From NCBI RefSeq assembly GCF_000725125.1, contig NZ_JFCB01000053.1, positions 1 through 35,316 of the forward strand: a stretch of DNA of 35,316 nt, written 5' to 3'. The DNA is from Streptomyces toyocaensis. Its GTDB lineage: Bacteria > Actinomycetota > Actinomycetes > Streptomycetales > Streptomycetaceae. Below, in pieces: positions 8,596-18,444 of this stretch. The notes under the pieces were generated by a model that made no database searches, was not told the origin of the DNA, and worked only from the letters and a program-made list of their open reading frames with translations. The translations under genes and the position numbers were made by a program. Position 1 is the stretch's first letter, and the number at the start of each line of letters is the position of its first letter.

Positions 8596-10409
8596 CGCTG
8601 GTCCTCCTCTTCCCCCGCCGGGGCGCCGGACATGAGGTGGGCGTACTCGGGGCTGGTGCGCAGCAGCTCGTGATGCGTGCCGACCGCGGTGATCCGGCCG
8701 CCGGAGAGCAGGGCGACCCGGTCGGCCAGCAGGACCGTGGAGGGGCGGTGCGCCACGATGAGGGCCGTGGTGTCCGCGAGCACCCGGCGCAGGGCGGCCT
8801 CCACGGCCGCCTCGGTGTGGACGTCGAGCGCGGACAGGGGATCGTCCAGGACCAGGAAGTCGGGGCGTCCGACCACGGCGCGGGCCAGGGCGAGTCGCTG
8901 CCGCTGTCCGCCGGAGAGGCTGAGTCCCTGTTCGCCGACCTGGGTGTCCACGCCCCGGGGCAGCGCGTGCGCGAAGTCGGCCTGCGCGACGGCGAGCGCC
9001 CGGCCGAGGTCCTCCTCGCCGGCGCCGCCGCCCATCAGCACGTTCTCCCCGACGCTCGCCGAGAAGAGGGTGGGTTCCTCGAAGGCGACGGCGACGCGGG
9101 AGCGCAGCTCCTCGCGGGACATCTCGGCGATGTCCGTGCCGCCCAGGGTGATGCGCCCCTCGGTGACCTCGTGCAGCCGGGGCACGAGTGCGGTGAGCGT
9201 GGTCTTGCCGCTGCCGGTGGCACCGACCAGGGCGAGCGACTCACCGGGGCGGATGTGCAGGTCGATGCGGCGCAGTACGGGGGTCGAGCCCTCAGGCGCG
9301 TCGGGGTAGCGGAAGCTGACGTTCTCGAACCGCAGGCCTTCGGTGCTCCCGGCGCCGGCCGGGGGGCCGGTGCGCCGCTCGGCGCCACGGGGTGCCGCCG
9401 CGTCGGCCGGGCCCGACTCCGGCTGGGCGTCCATCACCTCGAAGTAGCGTTCCGTGGCCGTCGCCGCCTCCTGGCTCATCGCCAGCAGGAACCCGATCGA
9501 GTCCACCGGCCAGCGCAGCGCCAGTGCCGTGGACAGGAACGCCACCAACGTCCCCGCGGACAGCGACCCGTCGGCCACCTGCACGGCCCCCAGCACCAGC
9601 GCCGCGCCGATGGCGAGCTCGGGCAGCGTCACGATGACGCCCAGGATCGTCGCCAGCAGCCGCGCCTTGTGCAGCTCCGTCCCCCGCAGCTTCCCCGACA
9701 GCTCCCGGAACGCCCGCGCCTGACTGCGGTGCCGTCCGAAGCCCTTGATGATGCGGATGCCGAGCACACTCTCCTCGACGACCGTCGTCAGGTCACCCAC
9801 CTGGTCCTGCGCCCGCCGCGCCGCCCCGGAGTACCGCTTCTCGAAGACCACGCATGTGATCAGCACCGGCACGGCCGGCACCAGGATGACCAGCCCCAGC
9901 GTCCAGTCCTGTATCAGCATGATGATCACACCGACGAGGATCGTCACACCGTTGACCAGAAGGAACGTCAACGGGAAGGCGAGGAACATCCGCAGCAGCA
10001 TCAGATCCGTGGTGGCCCGGGACAGCAACTGCCCCGACGGCCACCGGTCGTGGAAGGCCACCGGGAGCCGCTGCAGGTGCCGGTACAGATCCGCCCGCAT
10101 CTCCGCCTCGACGTGCGACAGCGGACGCGCCACCAGCCACCGCCGGAACCCGAACAGCGCGGCCTCCGCCAGCCCGAGCAGCAGCAGGTACAGCGCGCCC
10201 AGCCACACCCCCGCCGGGTCCCGGTCGGCGATCGGGCCGTCCACCATCCACTTCAGGACGAGCGGGATGACCAGCCCGATGCAGGAGGCGACGATCGCGA
10301 TGAACGCCGCGGTGGACAACCGCGCCCGCACGGGCCGCACATACGGCCACAGCCGCAGCAGCGAACGCACGGCGGAGCGGGATTCCGGGGGAGAGGGTGT
10401 CGTGGGCAT
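8592..10409 (-). CDS. ABC exporter half-transporter (second pair, Asp variant), first gene of the ABC block
   Basis: 605 residues: exporter domain (about 35-320) and ATPase domain. Walker A GATGSGKTT near residue 394, signature LSGGQRQR near 497, H-loop His in VAHRPSTV. Walker B reads FLVLDDPLSALD, so Asp stands where the catalytic Glu belongs. This substitution is the known mark of the degenerate subunit in heterodimeric exporters such as Thermotoga TM287/TM288. Paired with the next gene, this subunit's LSGGQ would complete the working site, while its own Walker A/B faces the weaker ISAGQ. The ATG at 10409 has no ribosome site; a TAGGCT box eight bases upstream suggests a leaderless transcript. 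The four ABC genes could form one transcript of about 7.2 kb. Confidence 0.9.
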   Translation of the reverse strand: MPTTPSPPESRSAVRSLLRLWPYVRPVRARLSTAAFIAIVASCIGLVIPLVLKWMVDGPIADRDPAGVWLGALYLLLLGLAEAALFGFRRWLVARPLSHVEAEMRADLYRHLQRLPVAFHDRWPSGQLLSRATTDLMLLRMFLAFPLTFLLVNGVTILVGVIIMLIQDWTLGLVILVPAVPVLITCVVFEKRYSGAARRAQDQVGDLTTVVEESVLGIRIIKGFGRHRSQARAFRELSGKLRGTELHKARLLATILGVIVTLPELAIGAALVLGAVQVADGSLSAGTLVAFLSTALALRWPVDSIGFLLAMSQEAATATERYFEVMDAQPESGPADAAAPRGAERRTGPPAGAGSTEGLRFENVSFRYPDAPEGSTPVLRRIDLHIRPGESLALVGATGSGKTTLTALVPRLHEVTEGRITLGGTDIAEMSREELRSRVAVAFEEPTLFSASVGENVLMGGGAGEEDLGRALAVAQADFAHALPRGVDTQVGEQGLSLSGGQRQRLALARAVVGRPDFLVLDDPLSALDVHTEAAVEAALRRVLADTTALIVAHRPSTVLLADRVALLSGGRITAVGTHHELLRTSPEYAHLMSGAPAGEEEDQR

Positions 10410-10417
10410 CAGCAGCG

Positions 10418-10423
10418 AGCCTA
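10418..10423 (-). promoter_or_regulatory. Candidate -10 box of the ABC exporter operon (leaderless)
   Basis: TAGGCT on the minus strand ends eight bases before the ATG of the first ABC gene, which lacks a Shine-Dalgarno sequence. No clear -35 was seen. The placement would start the transcript at or next to the ATG. Confidence 0.35.
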
Positions 10424-10510
10424 CGGTTCACCACTGACACTGCCCACCGAGTTTTGTGCCGATGCCGGTCCGAGCGCAACGGCCGACCTGCCGGTCCCCC
10501 CACGTCCTCG

Positions 10511-10534
10511 GCTGACCGCGGCCCCGGCGGCGGG

Positions 10535-10539
<5 letters not shown>
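10511..10539 (-). terminator. Hairpin overlapping the glgX stop codon
   Basis: Arms GCTGACC (10511-10517) and GGTCAGC (10533-10539) enclose a GC-rich loop and include the TGA stop of glgX. It could terminate or slow glgX transcription ahead of the ABC operon. No T-run. Confidence 0.35.
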
Positions 10540-12790
<2,251 letters not shown>

Positions 12791-12977
12791 CTGTCAGCCT
12801 CCCGCGGCTCGTGGGGGACGGCGGCGGACAGGGGTGCACGGCCCGTCCATCGGCCCGGCCGTGGCTCCCCGGCGCGTCGTCCTCCCACTGTTCTGCCCAC
12901 ACCGTGCCTCGCACTCACGTTTCCCCGGGGGGCGGCATGGTCGTTTCCCGGAGGCCAGGGCCGTCGTTGGGCACCCC

Positions 12978-14204
12978 GTGAGGCACGTACAAGGGCGCGC
13001 ACGGCGCGCGAGGGCCGCGCTGGCCGTCGTAGTGACATGGGCAGGACTGCTGACCGGAGCCGCCGGGTGTACCGCGGACGGCCCCGTCGCCGGGGCGTTC
13101 GGGCCCCCGGGCCGCGGAGACGTCATCCGGGTCGTGCCGGACGACGGCAGCAAGGACGTACGCCCCGGCTCCCCCCTGCGGGTGGGGGTGCCGGACGGGC
13201 GGCTGGAGTCGGTGAGGGCCGTCGTGTCACAGGACGCCCGGGAGTCGCCGGTCCCCGGGCGGATCTCCGCCGACGGGCTGACCTGGAAGCCCGACGACGA
13301 ACGGCTGGCGCTGGCCGCGAAGTACACCGTCGACGCGGTGGCCGTGGACGGCGAAGGCCGCCGTTCGGCCCGGCACACCACGTTCACCACGTATGTCCCG
13401 GAGGAACGCTTCATCGGCTACGTCGCCCCCGAGGACCGCTCCACCGTCGGCACCGGCATGATCGTCTCCCTGGAGTTCAACCGGAAGATCGCGCACCGCG
13501 CGGCCGTCGAACGCGCCGTCCGCGTCACCGCCCGTCCGGCCGTGGAGATCCGCCCGCACTGGTTCGGCGACTCCCGGCTGGACTTCCGCCCCGAGCACTA
13601 CTGGAAACCGGGCACCAAGGTCACCGTCGACCTGAACCTGCGCGACGTCGAGGGAGCGCCCGGCGTCTACGGTCTCCAGCGGCGCACCTTCACCTTCACC
13701 GTCGGCCGCAGCCAGGTCTCGGTGGTGGACGCCGCCCGGCACACCATGCGGGTGCGGCGGGACGGTGAGCTGCTGACCACCGTGCCGATCACGGCGGGGG
13801 CACGGAAGACGCCCACGTACAACGGCAAGATGGTGATCACCGAGATGCTCGAGGTCACCCGCATGAACAGCCGCACGGTCGGCTTCGGCGGCGAGTACGA
13901 CATCCCCGACGTCCCGCACGCCATCCGCCTGACCAGCTCCGGCACGTTCCTGCACGGCAACTACTGGGCCGAGCCCGACGTCTTCGGCAGCAGCAACGTC
14001 AGCCACGGCTGTGTCGGCCTGCGCGACGTGAAGGGCGGCGGCGCGGACACCCCGGCGGGCTGGTTCTTCGACCGCAGCCTGGTCGGTGACGTCGTGGAGG
14101 TCGTCAACAGCAAGGACAAGAAGGTCGCCCCGGACAACGGCCTCGGCGGCTGGAACATGAACTGGAAGGAATGGAAGGCGGGCGGCGCGGTGAAGCGGCC
14201 CTGA
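12978..14204 (+). CDS. L,D-transpeptidase (YkuD) lipoprotein, first of a tandem pair
   Basis: 408 residues. Cell-wall enzyme expected to form 3-3 crosslinks between peptidoglycan stems, anchored outside the membrane. A basic n-region and hydrophobic core end in a lipobox-like LTGAAGC with lipidated C31. Two Ig-like domains (about 45-245) lead to the YkuD catalytic domain. HGNYW near 330 and SHGCVGLRD with catalytic C345 form the active-site signature. The C-terminal PDNGLGGWNMNW motif is shared with the next gene. I chose the GTG at 12978 because it gives a proper signal peptide; there is no ribosome site close by (a GGAGG lies 23 bases upstream), so the start is less certain than the function. 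The gene diverges from glgX across 187 bases. The domain order is that of the mycobacterial LdtMt2 type. Confidence 0.88.
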   Translation: MRHVQGRARRARAALAVVVTWAGLLTGAAGCTADGPVAGAFGPPGRGDVIRVVPDDGSKDVRPGSPLRVGVPDGRLESVRAVVSQDARESPVPGRISADGLTWKPDDERLALAAKYTVDAVAVDGEGRRSARHTTFTTYVPEERFIGYVAPEDRSTVGTGMIVSLEFNRKIAHRAAVERAVRVTARPAVEIRPHWFGDSRLDFRPEHYWKPGTKVTVDLNLRDVEGAPGVYGLQRRTFTFTVGRSQVSVVDAARHTMRVRRDGELLTTVPITAGARKTPTYNGKMVITEMLEVTRMNSRTVGFGGEYDIPDVPHAIRLTSSGTFLHGNYWAEPDVFGSSNVSHGCVGLRDVKGGGADTPAGWFFDRSLVGDVVEVVNSKDKKVAPDNGLGGWNMNWKEWKAGGAVKRP

Positions 14205-14233
14205 CCTCGACCCTCGGGCGGGCCGTTGAATTT

Positions 14234-14243
14234 GGAACGGAAC
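14234..14243 (+). promoter_or_regulatory. Doubled GGAAC element upstream of the second L,D-transpeptidase
   Basis: GGAACGGAAC sits about 120 bases before the start of the second L,D-transpeptidase. GGAAC is the -35 of the envelope-stress sigma factor SigE of Streptomyces, whose regulon includes cell-wall genes. However, no good CGTC-type -10 stands at 15-17 bases from either copy, so the assignment is weak. Confidence 0.25.
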
Positions 14244-14364
14244 GGTGACAGAACCGCCGCCTCGAACGCCTCTGACCTCTGGTTACCATGCGCCGAATGC
14301 GCGAGGGGCGCGCGGGGGCGCGGGGCCGGCCGTCAGGGGCCGGGTCCGCCGAGGGGAGAAACAA

Positions 14365-15609
14365 GTGAACGTGGGGCCGATATCGGGGGCGTCGGGCGGA
14401 GCGCGGGGGCGAGGCGGCAGGAAGCTCGCGGCGCTGGCACTCGGCCTGATGCTGGCGGTCACCGCCTGCGGCGGCGGTTCGGAGCCGGGATCCGGCTCGG
14501 GCGACGGCAAGGGGAAGGGCAAGGACTCCACCGCTGCCGCGAGCAGGCAGTCCGAGGCCGTCGTCAGCATCACGCCCGGGGACGGCGCGAAGTCCGTCGA
14601 GACCAGCGGCGCGCTGAAGGTGAGCGTGAGCAAGGGCAAGCTCACCGAGGTCGTCGTCAAGGATCCGGACGGCGACAGGGTCGACGGGGAGATGTCCGGC
14701 GACGGCGCCACCTGGACGCCGTCCACCCACCTGGCCGCCTCCACCACCTACACGGTGCACGCGGTCGCCAAGGACTCCGAGGGCCGCACCGCCGCGGAGG
14801 ACTCCGGCTTCACCACGCTGACGCCGAGGAACACCTTCATCGGCACCTTCACGCCCGAGGACGGCTCCGAGGTCGGTGTCGGTATGCCGTTCTCGGTGCG
14901 TTTCACCCGGGGCATCACCCACCCGGAGGACGTCGAGAAGGCCATCCGCATCACCACCGAGCCGGCCGTCGAGGTGGAGGGCCACTGGTTCGGCAACGAC
15001 CGCCTGGACTTCCGCCCCGAGAAGTACTGGAAGCCCGGCACCGAGGTCACCGTCGACCTCAACCTCGACGGCGTCGAGGGCCGTGACGGCGTCTACGGCG
15101 AGCAGGACAAGACCGTCTCCTTCACCATCGGCCGCGAGCAGGTCTCCGTCGTCGACGCGAAGAAGCTCACGATGAAGGTCCAGCGGGACGGCAAGGTCGT
15201 CAGGACCATCCCCGTCACCACCGGCGCGCCCGGCTACGAGACCTGGAACGGCAAGATGGTCATCACCGAGAAGCTGACGGTGACCCGGATGAACGGTGAC
15301 ACGGTCGGCTACGGCGGCGAGTACGACATCAAGGACGTCCCGCACGCCATGCGCCTGTCCACCTCCGGCACCTTCATCCACGGCAACTACTGGGGCGGCG
15401 ACGCCTTCGGCAACCGCAACGCCAGCCACGGCTGCGTCGGCCTGCGCGACGTCCGCGGCGGCTGGGACAAGGGGACGCCGGCCGCCTGGTTCTTCAACAA
15501 CTCCCTGATCGGTGACGTCGTGGAGGTCAAGAACTCCAACGACGCCACCATCGCCCCGGACAACGGCCTCAACGGCTGGAACATGTCCTGGGAGAAGTGG
15601 AAGGCCTAG
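14365..15609 (+). CDS. L,D-transpeptidase (YkuD) lipoprotein, second of a tandem pair
   Basis: 414 residues, with the same plan as its upstream neighbour and close similarity to it through the Ig-like and catalytic domains. The signal peptide ends in LAVTAC with lipidated C35, followed by a Gly/Ser/Lys-rich linker (about 36-60) that would span part of the wall. Ig-like domains occupy about 65-250. The catalytic motif is HGNYW, then SHGCVGLRD with C357. The GTG at 14365 is supported by GAGGGGAG six bases upstream. The two genes are separated by 160 bases, so each may have its own promoter. Compared with the first copy it has a better lipobox and a longer charged linker, suggesting divergence in placement or regulation rather than in chemistry. 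A strong hairpin follows the stop. Confidence 0.92.
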   Translation: MNVGPISGASGGARGRGGRKLAALALGLMLAVTACGGGSEPGSGSGDGKGKGKDSTAAASRQSEAVVSITPGDGAKSVETSGALKVSVSKGKLTEVVVKDPDGDRVDGEMSGDGATWTPSTHLAASTTYTVHAVAKDSEGRTAAEDSGFTTLTPRNTFIGTFTPEDGSEVGVGMPFSVRFTRGITHPEDVEKAIRITTEPAVEVEGHWFGNDRLDFRPEKYWKPGTEVTVDLNLDGVEGRDGVYGEQDKTVSFTIGREQVSVVDAKKLTMKVQRDGKVVRTIPVTTGAPGYETWNGKMVITEKLTVTRMNGDTVGYGGEYDIKDVPHAMRLSTSGTFIHGNYWGGDAFGNRNASHGCVGLRDVRGGWDKGTPAAWFFNNSLIGDVVEVKNSNDATIAPDNGLNGWNMSWEKWKA

Positions 15610-15628
15610 CCCCTGCGCGCGACGCCTC

Positions 15629-15660
15629 CGGCCCCGGTGCGAAGTACCGCACCGGGGCCG
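15629..15660 (+). terminator. Terminator after the L,D-transpeptidase pair
   Basis: Arms CGGCCCCGGTGCG and CGCACCGGGGCCG, 13 perfect pairs around a six-base loop, 20 bases beyond the stop. No T-run, as usual in this genus. Confidence 0.8.
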
Positions 15661-15723
15661 CACCCGTCGGTCACCGTGGCCGTGTGACCGACCGCACCTT
15701 CCCCGGACGCCGTTAGTCACCGT

Positions 15724-15729
15724 TAACCT
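15724..15729 (+). promoter_or_regulatory. Candidate -10 box of a leaderless enoyl-CoA hydratase transcript
   Basis: TAACCT ends six bases before the ATG, and no Shine-Dalgarno sequence is present. Transcription would begin at the start codon. The -35 is not recognisable. Confidence 0.45.
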
Positions 15730-15735
15730 GCTGCC

Positions 15736-16503
15736 ATGACCGTACATCTGGAAGTCGCCGAGGGCGTCGGCACGCTGCGGCTGGACCGCCCGCCCATGAA
15801 CGCGCTGGACGTCGCCACGCAGGACCGGCTGAAGGAACTCGCCGAGGAGGCCACGCGCCGCGAGGACGTGCGCGCCGTGGTGATCTACGGCGGCGAGAAG
15901 GTGTTCGCGGCGGGCGCGGACATCAAGGAGATGCAGGCCATGGACCACGCGGCAATGGTCGTGCGGTCACGTGCCCTGCAGGACTCCTTCACCGCCGTGG
16001 CACGTATCCCCAAGCCGGTCGTGGCCGCCGTCACCGGCTACGCGCTCGGCGGGGGCTGCGAACTCGCGCTCTGCGCCGACTACCGCATCGCCGGGGAGAA
16101 CGCCAAGCTGGGCCAGCCCGAGATCCTGCTCGGCCTGATCCCGGGCGCGGGCGGCACCCAGCGGCTGTCCCGGCTGATCGGCCCTTCCCGGGCCAAGGAC
16201 CTCATCTTCACCGGCCGGCAGGTCCGGGCCGACGAGGCGCTCACGCTCGGCCTGGTGGACCGCGTGGTCCCCGCCGAGGAGGTCTACGCCCAGGCGCACG
16301 CATGGGCCGCGAAGCTCGCCCAGGGCCCGGCGATCGCGCTGCGGGCGGCCAAGGAGTCGGTCGACACCGGCCTGGAGACGGACATCGACACCGGCCTCGC
16401 CGTCGAACGCAACTGGTTCGCGGGCCTGTTCGCCACGGAGGACCGGGAGCGGGGGATGCGCAGCTTCGTCGAGGAGGGCCCCGGCAAGGCGAAGTTCCTG
16501 TGA
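15736..16503 (+). CDS. Enoyl-CoA hydratase/isomerase (crotonase) family protein
   Basis: 255 residues, the standard length for a crotonase. It probably hydrates 2-enoyl-CoA in fatty-acid or branched amino-acid breakdown. The oxyanion-hole motifs are AAGADIKEM (about 58-66) and GYALGGGCELAL (101-112). Both acidic catalytic residues of the hydratase subgroup are present: E109 and E129 (GQPEILLGLIPGAGG), with the 20-residue spacing of rat crotonase Glu144/Glu164. The C-terminal GPGKAKF is typical of actinobacterial members. The ATG at 15736 has no ribosome site and a TAACCT box just upstream, so leaderless expression is likely. No beta-oxidation partner lies beside it, so the physiological substrate is open. 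Confidence 0.9.
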   Translation: MTVHLEVAEGVGTLRLDRPPMNALDVATQDRLKELAEEATRREDVRAVVIYGGEKVFAAGADIKEMQAMDHAAMVVRSRALQDSFTAVARIPKPVVAAVTGYALGGGCELALCADYRIAGENAKLGQPEILLGLIPGAGGTQRLSRLIGPSRAKDLIFTGRQVRADEALTLGLVDRVVPAEEVYAQAHAWAAKLAQGPAIALRAAKESVDTGLETDIDTGLAVERNWFAGLFATEDRERGMRSFVEEGPGKAKFL

Positions 16504-16628
16504 CGACCGCATGAAATCCTCTCCGGCATCTTGCAATTGACGCGATGTCTCATCCGGGTCCCTCGATGGGGCGGTTTGTGGGAGCCTGAGGGCACCCTGA
16601 AGCCGCTCGTGTCGAGGGAGCCCGTCGA

Positions 16629-17291
16629 TTGCCAGAGAGCGAGCCGTTCCCGCAGTTGGGACGGTTTTTCGGTGACCCCGGAGTGCCACCCGCACATGCC
16701 GGGGGCCCGGTGCCGGAGGGGGCCGCACGGGGGGCGTGTTCCCCCGGAACGGCCCCGGCGGGCCCGGCGCGCGGCCATGATGGGGGCATGGCGGGGCTGG
16801 AGGACATGGAACAGCCGCGGGGAGACGGACGTGCGACCGCGTCGCGCTGGTCGCCGACGGTCGAGGACGAACGCGCCCTGAGGGCACTGGAGTTGTTCGG
16901 AAACCCGGCGGAGGCAGAGGCTGTGCTGCCGTCCCGTCCCGAGTCCGCCGCCACCGCCCGCCGGCTCGTCCAGGTCGTCGTCCTGCGTCACTGGGGCCTG
17001 ACCGCCGCGACCGCCGAGGACGCCGTCCTGCTCGTCTCCGAACTGGTCGGCAACGCCGTGCGCCACACCGGGGCCCGGGTCTTCGGCCTCCGCATGCGCC
17101 ACCGGCGCGGCTGGATCCGTGTCGAGGTGCGCGACCCGTCCCGGGGGCTGCCCTGTCTCATGCCGGTGCAGGAGCTGGACGTCAGCGGCCGGGGCCTCTT
17201 CCTCGTCGATCACCTCGCCGACCGCTGGGGCGTCGATCTGCTGCCCCGCGGCAAGACCACCTGGTTCGAGATGCGCGTCGCGGACCGCTGA
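16629..17291 (+). CDS. RsbW-like ATP-binding protein (HATPase_c_2)
   Basis: 220 residues. A disordered Pro/Gly/Ala-rich N-terminus (about 1-75) precedes a GHKL ATPase fold. The N-box reads SELVGNAVRHT (Asn142), the G1 box DPSRGLP, and the G2 box GRGLFLVDHLADRWG. This is the pattern of the large Streptomyces family of anti-sigma-factor-like kinases, which may regulate an anti-sigma antagonist or act with SpoIIE-type phosphatases; no such partner is adjacent. The start is taken as TTG at 16629 because GAGGGAG stands eight or nine bases upstream; an ATG at 16788 would remove most of the disordered segment and keep the whole ATPase domain. Convergent with the GNAT gene, 23 bases apart. Confidence 0.82.
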   Translation: MPESEPFPQLGRFFGDPGVPPAHAGGPVPEGAARGACSPGTAPAGPARGHDGGMAGLEDMEQPRGDGRATASRWSPTVEDERALRALELFGNPAEAEAVLPSRPESAATARRLVQVVVLRHWGLTAATAEDAVLLVSELVGNAVRHTGARVFGLRMRHRRGWIRVEVRDPSRGLPCLMPVQELDVSGRGLFLVDHLADRWGVDLLPRGKTTWFEMRVADR

Positions 17292-17314
17292 GGGCCCGTC
17301 CCCGGCCGCCTCCG

Positions 17315-17953
17315 TCAGCCGGGAAGGAACAGCGCCTCGGAGCCGACCGGCCGGTACCCGGCGGCGTGGAACGCCCGCATGCTGCGGGCGTTGCCCGGGG
17401 AGATCTGCGCCCACACCGGCTCGCCCCCGGACAGGTGCCGCGCCGCCAGTGCCAGGCGCCGTCCCAGACCCCGGTGCCGGGCCTCCCGCGCCACCTCCAC
17501 CGCGACCTCGAGCCGCCCCGCGACGCCGCGCCCCAGCACCAGCACGCCCCCGTCCACCGACCATACCCGTACGTCGTCGCGCCGCCCGAGGGCGCTCCTC
17601 ACCCGGGGGTGGTCCGGGTCGCCGATCTCCGTGAGCGCGAGCGGCGGAGCGTCCGCGAGCCCGGACGCGACCGTCATGACGTCGATCGTGTCCGTCCGCC
17701 GCCCGGTGCGCTCCAGGAAGGCGGCCAGAAAACGGACGTTCATGGTGGCGGCCAGGGCGTCGCAGCCGGCCGACGCCAGCGTCCGCCGCACCCACGCGGG
17801 GTCCTCGTCGGTGAAGACGACGGAGTGCGCGGTGAACGCCAGCACCCCCGCGTCCCGCTCCGACGGCTGGGCCACCACCGTCGTCCCCCCGTCCGCCGCC
17901 GGGAAGACGCCCCGTGCCGCCGCGTCGAGAATGTCCCGCAGAGTTCCCGTCAC
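17315..17953 (-). CDS. GNAT family N-acetyltransferase
   Basis: 212 residues. The C-terminal half carries the acetyl-CoA binding motif A, EVAREARHRGLGRRLALAA (RxxGxG form), and the last strand pattern NARSMRAFHAAGYRPVGSEALF. The N-terminal half (about 1-110) has no motif I know and probably forms the rest of a tandem or extended GNAT fold. The acceptor substrate is unknown. The GTG at 17953 has GAGGAG six bases upstream; the frame is open much further upstream but runs into the divergent EF-hand gene. Its 174-base upstream region is shared with that gene. Confidence 0.82.
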   Translation of the reverse strand: MTGTLRDILDAAARGVFPAADGGTTVVAQPSERDAGVLAFTAHSVVFTDEDPAWVRRTLASAGCDALAATMNVRFLAAFLERTGRRTDTIDVMTVASGLADAPPLALTEIGDPDHPRVRSALGRRDDVRVWSVDGGVLVLGRGVAGRLEVAVEVAREARHRGLGRRLALAARHLSGGEPVWAQISPGNARSMRAFHAAGYRPVGSEALFLPG

Positions 17954-18074
17954 CCTCGCTCCTCGAGTCTCCACCCGCTGGAAGGCCCAGACTCCCAGAC
18001 CTGATCGAGGACGGCACCGGACTTCCCGCCGTCGAGCAGGTGGGTGGTCGCCGCACCGGGGTCTTGGGCGGCCC

Positions 18075-18080
18075 GATAAT
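18075..18080 (+). promoter_or_regulatory. Candidate -10 box for the EF-hand gene
   Basis: GATAAT in an otherwise GC-rich stretch, about 49 bases before the GTG start. No matching -35 was seen at 17 or 18 bases. Confidence 0.4.
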
Positions 18081-18086
18081 CTGACC

Positions 18087-18103
18087 TGCGTCAGTACGAC
18101 GCA
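18087..18103. promoter_or_regulatory. Inverted repeat at the predicted start of the EF-hand transcript
   Basis: TGCGTC and GACGCA flank AGTAC, a perfect six-base inverted repeat seven bases after the GATAAT box. An overlapping repeat CTGAC-CTGC-GTCAG covers 18081-18094. It may be an operator or a short 5' hairpin; no regulator is known to me. Confidence 0.35.
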
Positions 18104-18128
18104 CAGCACAAGAATGAGGGGCGGATCG

Positions 18129-18341
18129 GTGGCGGACATCGAGGAAGCGCGCAAGCAGTTCGAGCGGATCGATACGGACGGGGACGGATTCATCACCGCT
18201 GCCGAGTTCAAGACCGCTCTGGCCCAGGGCGGGGACTGGAACGTCACCGAGGCGGTCGCGGAGGCCCTCATCAAGTCCCGCGACCTGAACGGCGACAAGG
18301 TCCTGTCGTTCGACGAGTTCCGGGCGCACCTGAACAAGTAG
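18129..18341 (+). CDS. Small two-EF-hand calcium-binding protein
   Basis: 70 residues, made almost entirely of one EF-hand pair. Loop 1 is D15-x-D17-x-D19-G-F-I-T-x-x-E26. Loop 2 is D52-x-N54-x-D56-x-V-x-S60-x-x-E63. Both have all calcium ligands of the canonical 12-residue loop, including the final bidentate Glu. No signal peptide, so it is cytosolic; it could be a calcium buffer or sensor. Streptomyces are known to carry several such small Cab-type proteins linked to aerial mycelium and spores, but I cannot assign this one a symbol safely. The GTG start at 18129 has GAGGGG seven bases upstream. Strong confidence in calcium binding, none in the target. Confidence 0.9.
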   Translation: MADIEEARKQFERIDTDGDGFITAAEFKTALAQGGDWNVTEAVAEALIKSRDLNGDKVLSFDEFRAHLNK

Positions 18342-18444
18342 GTCCGGAATAGCCCGCCCTTCCGCGCGGTTGGTGCCGGTCACGGCGGTTCCCGCAGGGG
18401 ACCGGAGTCGACCACCGATCCCCGGAAGGGCGAGGCGAGCGGAC

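Noticed and set aside
14234..14265. A confident SigE promoter before the second L,D-transpeptidase
   Set aside because: The GGAAC element is present twice but no CGTC-like -10 occurs at the required spacing, so only the element is reported, at low confidence.
16537..16565. TTGACG box downstream of the enoyl-CoA hydratase as promoter of the RsbW-like gene
   Set aside because: No acceptable -10 follows at 16-19 bases.
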